This document shows, piece by piece, positions 1 through 10,679 of a stretch of 64,000 nt of DNA (position 1 is its first letter; every line of letters starts with the position of its first letter). Below the pieces are notes generated by a model. That model was not told the origin of the DNA, did not search any database, and worked only from the letters and a program-made list of their open reading frames with translations. A program made the translations under genes and the position numbers. Origin of the DNA: Ailurus styani (lineage: Eukaryota > Chordata > Mammalia > Carnivora > Ailuridae). The DNA is taken from positions 224,381 to 288,380 of the forward strand of contig LNAC01000066.1 in NCBI GenBank assembly GCA_002007465.1. The letters are read 5' to 3'.

Positions 1-507
1 GCTTAAGATCTTACTTGGAAAAAAAATGCATGAATGAAAATTTTCAATTAGAAAGCAGGATGCTGGAGATAAATGAAACACAACTATGAGTTCTGTTCCT
101 GGTGTTAGATTATGACTTTCAGGAAAAGGAGGTAATAAAAGCGTCGGGAGAAAGGTATTTGTCTGACATTGTGTCAGATTTCGTAAGGCCCACGAGCACC
201 TTGAGAAGTAACAGCTGGGAGGAGCAGACTGAGAGCTTTAGCAGTATTTGGAAAGTTGCCATTATGTCTCCTTAGTTTTCTTAAAAAGCATTCATTTGGT
301 ATTTGTCTTTTACTTTTATTAGCTTAAAAAATTTTAGCAGATTGTCACACAAATGACATTATGGGAGATATTCACAATTTTGTTGATTACTTTTCAAGCC
401 GTTCTTAGTGTTACTTTAATTATTCTAAACAGCATTTTGAAACTGTTTAGATGAATTGAAAATAAGATTCATTCCAAAGAAGTGATATGGAAAAGATATT
501 CTTAGAG
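1..507. other. Unassigned AT-rich sequence
   Basis: I see no coding frame, RNA gene or recognisable repeat here. Reading both strands gives only short frames and ordinary AT-rich sequence. Confidence 0.5.
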
Positions 508-625
508 TCAGAATTTTAGAGCCAGAAGGGGACCTACAAATCTTCTAATTCAGTCCTCTCATTTCACAGATAAGGAGACCAAGACCCAGTTGAGTGAAAT
601 GGCTAAACCCAAACTCAGCTGAGGT
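508..625 (-). repeat. MIR-type ancient SINE fragment
   Basis: The stretch 'cctctcatttcacagataag' followed by 'gagaccaagacccagttgag' has the order of the antisense MIR/MIR3 core (cattttacagatgaggaaactgaggcccagag). It is strongly diverged. Such copies predate placental mammals and have no known function here. It could instead belong to a related CORE-SINE subfamily. Confidence 0.5.
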
Positions 626-854
626 TATTCTGCGCTCGAACGAGGTTTTCTTCCTATGAACAGCCAAGTTCACACTGCTTGTCCTCTTCTCATTCCCACT
701 CAAGGCTGCTCATGGTGACCATCCCACTCGTCCTCCCCGACAGAGGACAGCAACCAAACTGGCTGATGGCCACAAGAGGCAGGCAGCAAGGCAGTGGCTG
801 TTCTCACTCGCCAAGGACGCACATGCATTTACTTACCTTTCTTCCCCCTCCCCC

Positions 855-1003
855 AAGATTTCATTTATTTATTTATTTGTGAGAGAGAGAGAACAAGCTG
901 TGGAGAGAGGGAGAGAGAGAAGATGCAAGCCTCAATCCCAGGACCCTCAGATGATGACCTGAGCCAAAGGCAGACACCTAACAGACTGAGCCACCCAGGC
1001 GCC
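855..1003 (-). repeat. CAN-SINE, antisense
   Basis: A tRNA-derived carnivoran SINE read on the minus strand. The plus strand runs from the tail complement (aagatttcatttatttattt) through a GA-rich tract to 'gatgacctgagccaaaggca' and the head complement 'gagccacccaggcgcc'. Imperfect flanking direct repeats (acttacctttctt at 831 and acttgcctttcctt at 1006) fit a target-site duplication. The sequence is an older caniform type, without the mustelid 'ggctttaaccca' head. Such SINEs carry A and B boxes for pol III and are mobilised by L1. Confidence 0.9.
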
Positions 1004-1654
1004 TTACTTGCCTTTCCTTTCCCTTTGTAATGCTGCTTCTCTTTCTTCCAATTCTTACCAAATCCGATGTAACCTGTGAGCACCCAAATGAGTGTTCATG
1101 AATTTGTGGAGAAGACAGTTGATATATTCAAGTCAGAAAACTGTTAAGTTAGACATGATAAAGAATTTGAACCACTCAAAAAGTGCTTCTAAATGCCTTT
1201 TAGTATTTGCACACATGTCTTCTGCAGCCTTTAACCTGTTTCTTCTCTCAGGCATTGGTTTTGAGGATTTTTCTGTTCTTAGTCTCTCATTTAATTATCT
1301 GCCATACATGACAGATGCTTCTACTTTTTTCTGGAGCCTTTTGTTTGGTTCTTGTGCTTACTGACTTTTGGACTTTAGGCAAGTCACTGAATCAGTTGCT
1401 TTGGGGGTAAAGTGATAATACTGAATCTTCTAAACCTCACTAGGTACCTAGAACCATGTGCTGCTCCTGGAAACTAAGCAGGGACAAGGAGCTTTGGGTC
1501 TTGCTGGCCTCATTTGGAAGCTCAAAATTAAAAGCATGTAACAAAGAGAGTGTGCAGGACCAAGTAGAGGAGGTGAAAACTGAGCACTGGCAAAACCCCC
1601 CAATCTGTGATTTGGATGAGGCTGTGGCAACTCAAGATGGCCCCCAGAACCGGA
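1004..1654. other. Unassigned sequence
   Basis: No repeat or gene is recognised. A 90-codon frame at 1092-1364 has no recognisable domain and looks like chance. Confidence 0.45.
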
Positions 1655-1780
1655 CAGCCTGGGCTCAAATTCTGGCTTTGCCCTTTACTAACCACCTGAC
1701 CTGGGGTACATCTCTTCAGCTCCCTGAGCTGCAGTGCCCTCATTTGTAAGGTGGTAAGAAGAAGAGCACAGAACCTTTAG
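1655..1780 (+). repeat. MIR fragment, sense
   Basis: The order 'gcctgggctcaaattctggc', 'ccctttactaaccacctgac', 'ctcttcagctccctgagctg', 'ccctcatttgtaaggtggta' follows the MIR consensus (tRNA-derived head, 'cctcatctgtaaaatgggg' core). Heavily mutated, an ancient mammalian SINE. Confidence 0.7.
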
Positions 1781-2060
1781 GCTACCCTGTGGACTGCGTG
1801 AATATCAGCTGGTAACAGTGTGCTCCACGCTCACATCAGCACCGAGACAGGCTGATGTGCTTCAAGCTCCTGGTGTCTTAATGGAAGAAGCAGGATTAGA
1901 GAGGGCGCTGTGATTACAGCTGAAATTTGAATAGAGGGCTCTGAGTGCCAGGAAAGCTTTCAGGAGACAGAGAGCGATCTATGGTTCCTTGAGTAGTTTA
2001 GATATAAATAAGAGTAGTAGTTAAGGATCAGCACTGGATTTTTTTTGGAAGATTTTTAAA

Positions 2061-2251
2061 TTTTTTTTATTTTTAAAATATTTATTTATTTGACACAAAG
2101 AGAGTGCGCACAACTAGGGGGAGTGGAAGAGGGAGAAGCAGGCTTCCCTACTTCTGAGTAGGGAGGCCGATGCGGGGCTCCATCCCAGGAGCCTGATATC
2201 ACGACCTGAGCCAAAGGCAGATGCTTAACTGACTGAGCCACCCAGGTGCCC
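2061..2251 (-). repeat. CAN-SINE, antisense
   Basis: The tail complement (ttttaaaatatttatttattt) is followed by a short GA tract, then 'gagaagcaggcttccctact', 'catcccaggagcc' and the head complement 'ctgactgagccacccaggtg'. Direct repeats 'gaagatttt' at 2048 and 2253 fit a target-site duplication. The head is the older 'cttaactgactgagccaccc' form. It sits 34 bp from a second SINE head fragment. Confidence 0.92.
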
Positions 2252-2284
2252 TGAAGATTTTCCATTTTTAACTAATTTCTATGT

Positions 2285-2361
2285 ACCCAACACGGGGCTT
2301 CAACTTACAAACCTGAGATCAAGAGTTGCACACTCCACTGCCAGAGCCAGCCGGATGCCCC
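2285..2361 (-). repeat. CAN-SINE head fragment (tRNA-Lys-like subtype)
   Basis: The plus strand 'cccaacacggggcttcaact ... cctgagatcaagagttgcac ... gccagagccagccggatgcc' is the reverse complement of the subtype whose body still resembles tRNA-Lys: GGCTCAGT-GGTAGAGC (A box) and GGTTCRANCCC (B box). It is the same subtype as the copies at 3541 and 50057. It has decayed and lacks the (CT)n tract. Confidence 0.75.
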
Positions 2362-3540
2362 TAAAATTTTTTTTTTAAATAGCAAAGTAAATGTAAACAT
2401 TTAGGTAGAAAAGCAATGTCCTGTTTGGGCCATGATCTTGCTCTCTGTAAAGGATCCCTTGGCTACTCTGATCTTTTTTCTTTACTTCAAATGCTCCAAG
2501 CTCATTAAGAAGTGTAGATAAAGGATTAACATCCAGCAAATCTTTTCACCTTCCCTTCAGGTGAAGGGAAGGAAGAGGCTTTCTTAAATTCCCTTTATAA
2601 ATGTGAGACATAAACTGACACTCAGCTTGGAGGACTTTATAAACAAATACAGCCAGGCATCCCAATTCTATAAATTATTACTGATATTCATCCATATATC
2701 CCCCCTCTTTGTAAACGTATGGATCTAATTATACACCAAACGTGAAAGAAATATCCCAAGGACCTTGTTATTCCAGGAAACGACTGCCAGCACGGCTGGT
2801 TCAAGAACATCATATAATGCTCAACGGAGTTCAGGCAAAGCTCTGCACTGCTTCTTCCCTCACAAGTGTCTACATCACACAGAACTCACTGCCGAACTGA
2901 AGCCCACCGCACATATAGAATGAAACGATAGCATACTTGAAACACCTACAATAGCTTGGATGTCTGCTTGAAGACTAATGAATTTGCCAGTTTGGATAGG
3001 GCCTAAGTGCTTACATTTTAGCAAAAGCACTATAGTTTTATTTCTGAAATTTTGTTCCTCTATAAACAGAAATACTGAGTGCCCATGGAAGATCATCTCT
3101 GAAGTTTTTATTTAGTTAAAGGGAAACAATTTTCTTCATGTTACTTAGCTGGGCTACCTAATTCTTTATTTGACTGAGCATTACAGATAGAGGAAGAAGT
3201 TAAAAAAAAAAAAAAGAACACCTAAAGTAGCATGCAGATTAGTTAGATAGAGGGAAGAGGGATGGAAGGAGGAAGTAGTGGTAAATATTATTTTTCCTTC
3301 GATGGCAGTATTCCGCCCCCTCCACCCTTGGGAGTACTTTAAAAACTAAATGCCTTGCCTTGAAAAGTCAGGAGTCATGTAAAGTACTGGTGGTTGTAGT
3401 CATTTGGGAAAAGCAGGACCAGAATGAGGACTTCTTTTTTGGGTCAAACAGAAGTCAAGATAATTGTGAGTGCCCTTTACATCGCTCAAAAGTTTGTGAT
3501 AAAAAAGGAGCACACTGAAAAGTATAAAACTGTAATACAG
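2362..3540. other. Unassigned sequence
   Basis: About 1.2 kb without a recognised repeat or gene. It contains an A14 tract near 3200 and a purine-rich patch at 3245-3280. Confidence 0.45.
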
Positions 3541-3641
3541 AGACACCTGCCTGGCTCAGCTGGTGGAGCGTGTGACTCGATCTCAGGGTCATGAGTTCAA
3601 GCCCCACACTGGATGTGGAGATTACTAAAGAAGAAAATCTT
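3541..3641 (+). repeat. CAN-SINE, tRNA-Lys-like subtype, sense
   Basis: 'cacctgcctggctcagctgg' and 'gatctcagggtcatgagttc' followed by 'aagccccacactggatgtgg' reproduce a tRNA-Lys layout: an A-box-like region, an anticodon region reading CGATC rather than a clean CTT, and a B-box GGTCATGAGTTCAAGCC. It ends in 'aagaagaaaatctt'. It is a SINE body, not a working tRNA gene: the acceptor stem does not pair and it ends in the SINE tail. Confidence 0.8.
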
Positions 3642-5501
3642 AAGGATAATTGTCTTCTTGAGAGCACTATAAAAATAAAACATTTTACGGACAGCAGTGT
3701 TGAGGAAGTTGGTTATGGGAGGTGGTGTAGAAGGCACAGCGGGCTACCGTGAGCGGGTGGACCCCACCGTCAGGAGCTGATGCACATGCTGGTCTGGCTT
3801 CTGGATTAAAGTGCGCCTACAATGCACACACGTGGCAGCGGCAAATGCAAGAGAAAGTCAGACACAGCAGACTCACACTCTCCCAACGCAGAAAAGGAAA
3901 AAAGCACAGGAGAACTGAGCATGGGCCTACCTGCCGCTAACCCAAACCGTTCTCCTTCTCTACCCCACATTCTTAGGAGAGGCTGACACATGTACTGTGA
4001 ATTCTTCTTATAGTAAACATTAATGGGGGGGGGGCTAACAGTTTCACAGGGAATTTCAGATGAAAGCCCAAGGGTATTAAATACCTTGAGAACCTGGCCT
4101 AAGGAAAGATGTGAGTACCAGAACTGGTCAAATTAAATTTTTAATAATAAGATAAACAATAAAATGTTTTCATAATAAATCTAAAAATCTCATAGTCATA
4201 CAGGCTGCCTCTTGCCACCCAATGTATACTGTGTTGGCTGCTAGGAAAAAAGAATAAAGAAAAGAAAAAAAGCAAGACAAGGGGTGGGGGGAGAAAGAGA
4301 GAGACAGGAAGACATCTTTTATTGGTACAGCTCTTAAAACTTGAACATTATCTAGAGACCTCCATCTCAACCAAGCAGACATGTTTCTCTTCCTGTTACT
4401 AAAAGCCTGCTGACGTTGCCTGGTCAACTGAGAGACATCTTCAGGGCTGCTTGGATTTGGCCTCCCCAAAGAGCTTAGAAGGAAAGGGTCACTTGAGATG
4501 GAATCCACCATCCTTTGGCAAATCTTTTCAATGAGCCTAATTAATATTCCACAAAAATAGACATTATTTCTTCTAAATGCAAGAGATACATGTAGTAGAA
4601 AAGAGGCAAAAGATGCTGCTTTTGGAATTCGAGTTCATTTCAAAACTAAGGAAAGCACACATTCTAAGTTGCTGAACCTTTCAGAGGAAATATTTTTGTA
4701 GGTCAGTGAATGCACATGCTGACCACAAAAGACATTTCTGTGAATAAAGCAACTATGGAAGAAACCACGGCCTCCTTTAAATTATCCAGAATCATGCAGT
4801 ATCATGCAAACTTTTAACATTCAAGCGGTTTCCCCATAGAAAAGAACAAATTGGTCTGGGAAATTAAGCCGTATTTATGCCAGTTTAATTCAATGAAAGC
4901 CATTTGAAATACAAGCAATTTAAGTATGTGGAAAGACTGTGTCACAGATTCCTTCAGTAATTCTGGGCACTAGTTTTGCCCTCCATGTGTTTGTTTATTC
5001 CCACCTAAAAAGGATTCCATGAGAAAAAATGATGTCTGCCTAACAATTAAAAATGTGGAATACTTTACACCTTTTGTAAATGAATGATTCCATAAATCAC
5101 AAATTATGATTATGAATGTCTCAAATGAAGTCCTTAGGAACATAAGTATATAGGGTCCCAAGTTTATTGATTTACAAAGAGGAAGAAAAATGCTAGCTAT
5201 ATGCGATTAATCTATGTTATGGACAAACAGGCATACATTATAATGAAGAATTTAGGGGGAAAATTCTCCAAATCAATCTTTCCTCCAACTAGAGTTGCTG
5301 CTTCATGCCCGGCAGGCCTTGCACCGGGTGACCCAGCATGCCATTCACACCAGTCAGCATGTGAACGTTGCTCCCACCAGGTCAACAGAGCACACATCGT
5401 GTATGTTTTGTTCTGTTGAAATAAATGATTAAAGATTTAATGAAAAATGGAATAATTTCATCCTTGATGTAATCCCTTGCAAGTCTTTAGTGGGCTTACT
5501 C
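3642..5501. other. Unassigned sequence with low-complexity tracts
   Basis: No gene is recognised. It holds a G10-11 run at about 4025-4035 and a purine-rich tract at 4245-4312 (AAAGAAAAGAAAAAAAG then GGGGTGGGGGGAGAAAGAGAGAG). A 113-codon minus-strand frame at 4170-4511 partly reads through the purine tract and has no family features. Confidence 0.45.
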
Positions 5502-5666
5502 TTTTTTTTTTTTTTAAGATATCTATCAATCAGAGAGAGAGAGAGAGAAAGAGAGCAACAAGCGTGTGTGCACACGAGCAGCAGGCAGAGGGAGCTGGAC
5601 CCAGGACCCGGGGATCAGGACCTGGGCTGAAGACAGACGCTTAACCGAGAGCCACTCAGGTGTCCC
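5502..5666 (-). repeat. CAN-SINE, antisense
   Basis: A T13 tail complement, 'agatatctatcaatcagaga', a GA tract, 'ggacccaggacccggggatc' and the head complement 'ttaaccgagagccactcagg' identify an older CAN-SINE. It is noticeably diverged. No clear target-site duplication was found. Confidence 0.88.
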
Positions 5667-6102
5667 ACTTTTGTTTTTATATTATCTTACCTCTGAGAGC
5701 AGTTTCAGCATTAGGCAGGCATGCTCTAATTGTCTCTTCATTTCTTCCAACTGTAGCCCACAACCTGTTCTTTTTTTTTCCAACTCTACTAGGTGCGCTT
5801 TGCTTCTGTCTTCCAAATAAGCCTGCAGGCTGGAAGACTGGGATTGTGCACCCCACACCGTCTGTACTCCGCACACTTGGTGCAGTAGCTGCTGAGCTGA
5901 AGAAATACTATTTGATGGGCAAGGCTTACCTAAACTGCTGACTGGTGTTAGGTTGCCACTGAGCTTTATGATTATTTTACGTAACGCATGGTTTTTGGAG
6001 ATCAGTCCACACTTTGCTGGATCTCAAAATTTGGTTCTGTATATTGGTATTTGTATTCACTTGATAAACTATCCTTGGTGCCCGGATATTGTTATGTTAC
6101 CA

Positions 6103-6146
6103 AAAAACAAAAAAACAAAAAAACAAACAAACAAACAAAAAACACC
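6103..6146 (+). repeat. (CAAA)n simple repeat
   Basis: Runs of CAAA and CAAAAAAA units over about 44 bp, with no SINE or LINE body attached on either side. Confidence 0.85.
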
Positions 6147-6183
6147 AATCACAGCCATGAATATTTTCAAACAAATCTAAACC

Positions 6184-6500
6184 TTACAAGGAAGGAAACT
6201 TCCACTTATTAAGAGAGAATTGGGATAAAGAATGCAGAAAACATAGGTTTTTGGGGAGGGTGAAAGGAGGCAGCAGAGAAGTAAATTTACAATGCTTTGG
6301 GTACAAGTTCCTCCAAGGGAGTATAAAGGAAACGGAACTGAGGAACGCCCACCGGCCCCTGGCCCTGCCAACATCTCCTCCTTCTTTGAAGAGCTTTGCC
6401 CAGTGACTTTTACCTCTGGCACAAAGACTAGTTACAGAATGGACCCACTATTCCTAATCCCAGGTTTCCTAAATAACAAATAAGCAAGGGAGAAAAAACC
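6184..6500 (+). repeat. Unnamed dispersed repeat, copy A
   Basis: This stretch aligns by eye, in the same orientation and order, with 10158-10462. Shared landmarks: 'aaggaaagaaac'-like start, 'aatgcagaaaacayaggyttt', 'tttgggtacaarttcc', 'gcccagtg', 'ttycacctctggca', 'gattacaaaatgg'-like, and 'tcctaaatracaaatt'. Rough similarity is 65-70 percent with small indels. I cannot assign it to a named family; an LTR or old L1 UTR is possible. Confidence 0.6.
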
Positions 6501-9500
6501 TTCACAAGCAGATCACCATCTGGGTTGAGGAACAAATTTACGCCAATGAAGTGGTGCTGCAAAATTATAAACAAGACTCTGTGCCTTGATCAAAAGTACT
6601 GGGTGAAAGCCAAATCTGGAAGCTGAAAGCGGGATGCAGCCAATGTTTGTGGTCTTTATCATTCACTGTTATATTGGTTATAGATAATGCTGGACACAGT
6701 GTCAACGTGAACTTAGTGAAGACTCTGTGAGATTTATAGTCTAAATGTGAGATTTTCAAAGATGAAGGAGCTCAAGAAATGGCATTTAAGATGTCGACTA
6801 GCTGGGGCAAAGGACAGGTCAAGCCCCGTCAGAAGCTCCATTTCTAGCAAAGACAGCCCGTTCTCAGAATCTCCCTCACTTCCCAAATGTTTCCAAATTT
6901 GGATATGGTTAGATTTATTTGATAGATTTCTGTAAGGACAAAAACCTAAGGTCATAGTCATCACAGGGTCAATGCTGTAGGCTGTAACAAAAAAGTAAAT
7001 GAAAAACTTTTATGACATTACTTCTTGGGACAAACTTCAGAGCCTTTTCCAAAAACAATAACCCACCTTTGCCTCACGCTCTCCAAGAATCTTGTCCTGA
7101 GTAGAGTTACCCCAAGGAAAGGGATTAATTGACTCTAGAAGGAAAAGACATTGGGCCTAGGTAGGCTATAGTTTGCACTCCTTCTCACAGGTCTTGAACA
7201 TCAGAAGAAAGCTTTCCTTTTATCAGTAAAGATTAAGAAAAAGCATTCAAACATATTAGGATAAAGCCTTACAAAGCTTGTCTCAACAGACATCAAGTTG
7301 AAGGATCTCTCCCAATGAGAATCCATTCTTTTTTCTACGTTGCTTCGTTCAGTCTTAAAGATGATGGCTCACCTAGCGTATTTTCACAATAACATTTGCA
7401 AGATATTTCCAAAATCTGGCTTAAAAAGCAGGGTTCAAAGGCAGACTCTAGATCTTGAAGCTTCCCCTGGTTATGAAAACGAGCGCTATGTGGGCAGAAT
7501 CTCCTAAGTTCTAACTCAAAATCCATCAGGTTCGGTAAAACAATTTCATTTTCTTTTACTCTGACAATTTTCATGAAAGGAAATCATTTAAGATTTCACC
7601 TGGGATTCTAAATAAACACTGAAATTATGAGAACTATTTCATTAAAGCCTCTCTGATAGACATTCACAGATAGGGTTTCTACGATCCGTACGCGCGCTTA
7701 GCTGATCTATGAAAATATTCCCTCTGGAGTGTCACTGAACTCTCCTCCGTTAGATCTTCAGTTTTTTGTTACAACAGAAGAGACGGAGACGAGCCGCTTT
7801 TAGACGCCACCGCATCTGGCGGTGTTCATGTCTGCAGACTCTATAAAGACAAATGCAGAATTCCTGGATGCCGGGGAAGCTGCCATTTAGCTCAAGGCTT
7901 TCTTACTGTCATTCCATGAGACATCTCAAATATGCAACCGCACATCGACTTAAAAGTATAATTATTTATTGTTTGACTGAAATTCCAGGGAGGACAGCAT
8001 ATATAAATGGAGAAAAAAATGGAAACCTGGCTGCACAGAGCTCTTAAATAAATTTAACAGCTGCCCAAAGACAGGAGATTTAAATACATGTATATTAAAC
8101 TCTTACTACTCGGCACATACATCTTTTCCCTCTCGTTTGTAGGAAGCCCAGTTCCAACAGAAGAAGGCCTTGAAGGATGTCATTACCCATTCTCCATCTA
8201 TTAATAGAATAATGCGGTAGTCAAAAGACTTTCAAAAGATAAAAGCATCATTCTCTCTAAAGTTGCTGGCCTCCTGCCGAAATCACAGTCATATTTTCAT
8301 ATTTGTCAGCTCAAAGAGACTCTTTTATAATAGCAAATAAAAATTAAGTGTTTGCGCTGGGCTTCAAAGCAAAATTCTTTCAGCGATGATGCATGAAGCA
8401 CAGTATACATCTTTCTTTAGGAAGGTTTACTGCCTCAAGTTCAATATTCAGACTGGTAACATCGCAGAGTTAAAACATACTGGCACAATGACTGCTATGA
8501 TCCGATAGAAAAAAAAATTAGACTAATTATGCAGAAAAGAGTTCTCCCATGGGGGAATCCAAAGCCCTTTCCCAGAGGTGGCATTTTCCAGAAATGTCCT
8601 GAATAAAGACAAGAAATTAAAGAGTGAACGGGGAGAAATGAGGAGAGAGGCTCACAGTTAGGACTCCTATTACCACTTGGTGGGTACAGAGCAGTGTCTG
8701 GGTAGAGGAAGAAACTATTTAATACATGAATGCAAAAAAAAAAAAAAAGGAAAAGAAAAGAAAAAAAGCTATTGAATACTAGTTAGTCCCTTGGGTGTTG
8801 TTTGTTTCTTGGTAAACATACTCACATTCTAACACTTTTCTTGGATTACTTTCCCACTTAACCGAAGGAGTTGTTTTCTTTACACCTACTCCCATCCAGG
8901 AATGGTGTCTGCTAATAAGCAGATCCACGCTTGTGGGGAATGGAAGTGGTGATAACTTGTCGATTTAAATAGTTTCAAGGTATTGACGAAAACGAAGATA
9001 AATATTGGCAGAATCCTTTTCAGCTACTAGCCGCCTTGAGGGTACAAAGCAAGCCTGCCTGTTTAGAGGTGTCTAGCACACACCATTCCTTTGGGTTAGC
9101 ACAGTTGGTGGACTTTTACATTGGAAATAGCCAAAACGTCAGCGCCTGGGATAGAGCCCAGCCCATATAAACGCTCAACGACAGTGCAGGGAATTTATTC
9201 ATGTGTGATTTGCACTTTGATAGCCACATTCCTCCAAAGCAAATACCGACACCATCACAGATTCTAGATAATCGCAGACATTCATATGGCATCTCAAAGA
9301 GAAAGAAAAGGAATATATAAGAAATCTTCTATGAAAGAATTAGCATGTGGAAAGAGAAGCATATAGAGACCCAACAAAACAATCTTTCTTGATATTTATA
9401 TAAAATACAAGTTATCACACCAAAAATTTCTCAGTGTCTTCATGTTAGGCCTCTTAGAAATAATGGCCGTAAATAAGCATCGGAGGGCAAAAGCTATTAT

Positions 9501-9534
9501 TTGCTTCCCACCCCTGTTTAGTGCTTTACTTGGT
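6501..9534. other. Repeat-poor block, possible conserved non-coding DNA
   Basis: About 3 kb in which I recognise no SINE, LINE, LTR or DNA transposon, apart from an A-rich tract at 8736-8769. It contains a CpG-dense patch at 7682-7821 and AT-rich segments rich in TAAT and TTTATT. No frame is convincing; the 79-codon minus frame at 7335-7574 shows no family features. Low repeat content can mark conserved regulatory DNA, but conservation cannot be seen from one sequence. Confidence 0.35.
7682..7821. promoter_or_regulatory. CpG-dense patch in CpG-poor DNA
   Basis: Twelve CpG dinucleotides in 140 bp (7682, 7687, 7691, 7693, 7695, 7748, 7784, 7790, 7795, 7805, 7811, 7820), with five in the first 16 bp (cgatccgtacgcgcgc). 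It is far below CpG-island size, and no promoter elements or transcript can be seen. Retained CpGs suggest low germline methylation or constraint. This is inference only. Confidence 0.3.
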
Positions 9535-9672
9535 TGTATTTGCACGCAACAACTTTTATGATTTCGATCAGATTTTGCTCGTGTTACAGTTTAACAATGC
9601 TCAGAGAAAGGGTAAACAGTTGGCCCAAGGTCACACAGTGAGAAAGCTGGAAAATTGAGCTTTAAGACCAGA
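9535..9672 (-). repeat. MIR fragment, antisense
   Basis: 'gttggcccaaggtcacacag' followed by 'tgagaaagctggaaaattga' is the antisense MIR core (acttgcccaaggtcacacagctagtaagtggcagagc). The preceding 'cagtttaacaatgctcagag' matches the 'tacagatgaggaaactgagg' portion with changes. Confidence 0.75.
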
Positions 9673-9740
9673 ACTGATTGGAGTAACTACCATACTAGTG
9701 TCTAGCCTGGGAAGTCAGGGCATCAGGGCCACCGCAGGGG

Positions 9741-9905
9741 GTCGGACCAACCTGAGTTTCAATCTTGGCCGTGCCATGTACTGCCTATAGGACACCAAAC
9801 TGTGCATCCTTATCTGAATACATACCTATCTTTCATGGTTGCTGAGGGAGTTACAAGCAGTGTCTAGAAAATACCTGATAGCTGCTCTTGCTGCTGTTAC
9901 TACCA
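9741..9905 (+). repeat. MIR fragment, sense
   Basis: 'gaccaacctgagtttcaatc' then 'ttggccgtgccatgtactgc', 'catccttatctgaatacata' and 'gctgagggagttacaagcag' follow the MIR order from tRNA-derived head to core and 3' part. It lies head-on to the antisense MIR about 70 bp upstream. Confidence 0.72.
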
Positions 9906-10157
9906 CTACAGCATTCTGAAATTCACGCAAGGCTGAATACCCAATGTTCTCATTGGTGGGTGCGTTTTATTTGCCTAGAACCTGACGCTGGGACTCAGCA
10001 GTGAGAGTCCCTCTGAGAGGGGTGGCTAGTGGAAAAGCTGGGCCCAGAGCTCTGCTTCCTTGCCCAGTGCTATTTCCACCACCCTCTGCTACCTCTCACT
10101 TGTTTTACTTTAAAAAGACTAAACGAATCCCAAACATTGCTAATCAAATCCAAACCA

Positions 10158-10462
10158 AATAAGGAAAGAAACTGGTCCTCCTTAGCGGGGAACCATAAAA
10201 TAGGAATGCAGAAAACACAGGCTTTTGGAAAAAAATCAACAGAATAAACTCAATACTCTTTGGGTACAAATTCCCCCAGGGGAACACAGACCTGACAGAA
10301 CTGAAAAAAACACCCACTGAAAACACCCTGCCAAGAGCTCTCCCTCCCCAGAGGCCCAGTGTCAATGGCTTTCACCTCTGGCATGGTGACCGATTACAAA
10401 ATGGGCCTTCTATGCCTAACCACAGATGTCCTAAATGACAAATTAAGTGTCCAGGAGATAAA
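10158..10462 (+). repeat. Unnamed dispersed repeat, copy B
   Basis: Second copy of the element at 6184-6500, same strand, about 4 kb downstream. Landmarks such as 'aatgcagaaaacacaggctt', 'tttgggtacaaattccccca', 'ggcccagtgtcaatggcttt', 'cacctctggcatggtgac' and 'tcctaaatgacaaattaag' match in order. The differences are spread along the length, so this is two old insertions or an old duplication, not a recent one. Confidence 0.6.
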
Positions 10463-10490
10463 AGGTTATCATGGAGTAAGTACAGCTCCA

Positions 10491-10498
10491 GTGCGCGC

Positions 10499-10551
<53 letters not shown>
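10491..10551 (+). repeat. (CG)n-(CA)n compound microsatellite
   Basis: 'gtgcgcgcgcgtgcgcgcgc' runs directly into about 20 CA units. The whole 61 bp alternates purine and pyrimidine, the classic left-handed Z-DNA-forming pattern, with the CG part the strongest. Likely length-polymorphic. Confidence 0.95.
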
Positions 10552-10552
<1 letters not shown>

Positions 10553-10636
10553 CTTGACATGGGCTTGAAAAAAGTCTCATTTGGTTTTTAGCACATTTAC
10601 ACTGGTTTTTTTCTTCCCAAGGATAACTCTTGGGTC

Positions 10637-10679
10637 AAGAATTTAAACAACTTAAAAAAAAAAAGAATTTAAACAACTT
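10637..10679 (+). repeat. 17-bp direct repeat separated by A9
   Basis: 'aagaatttaaacaactt' occurs at 10637-10653 and again, identically, at 10663-10679, with only nine A's between. This is the footprint expected if reverse transcription at an L1 nick added little more than a poly(A) tail. A simple local duplication with slippage is the alternative. Confidence 0.6.

Noticed and set aside
3541..3641. tRNA-Lys gene
   Set aside because: It has A/B-box-like text but no pairing acceptor stem, a wrong anticodon loop and a SINE tail.
6184..6500. Endogenous retroviral LTR
   Set aside because: No TG...CA ends, polyadenylation layout, primer-binding site or internal retroviral genes could be found; left as an unnamed repeat.
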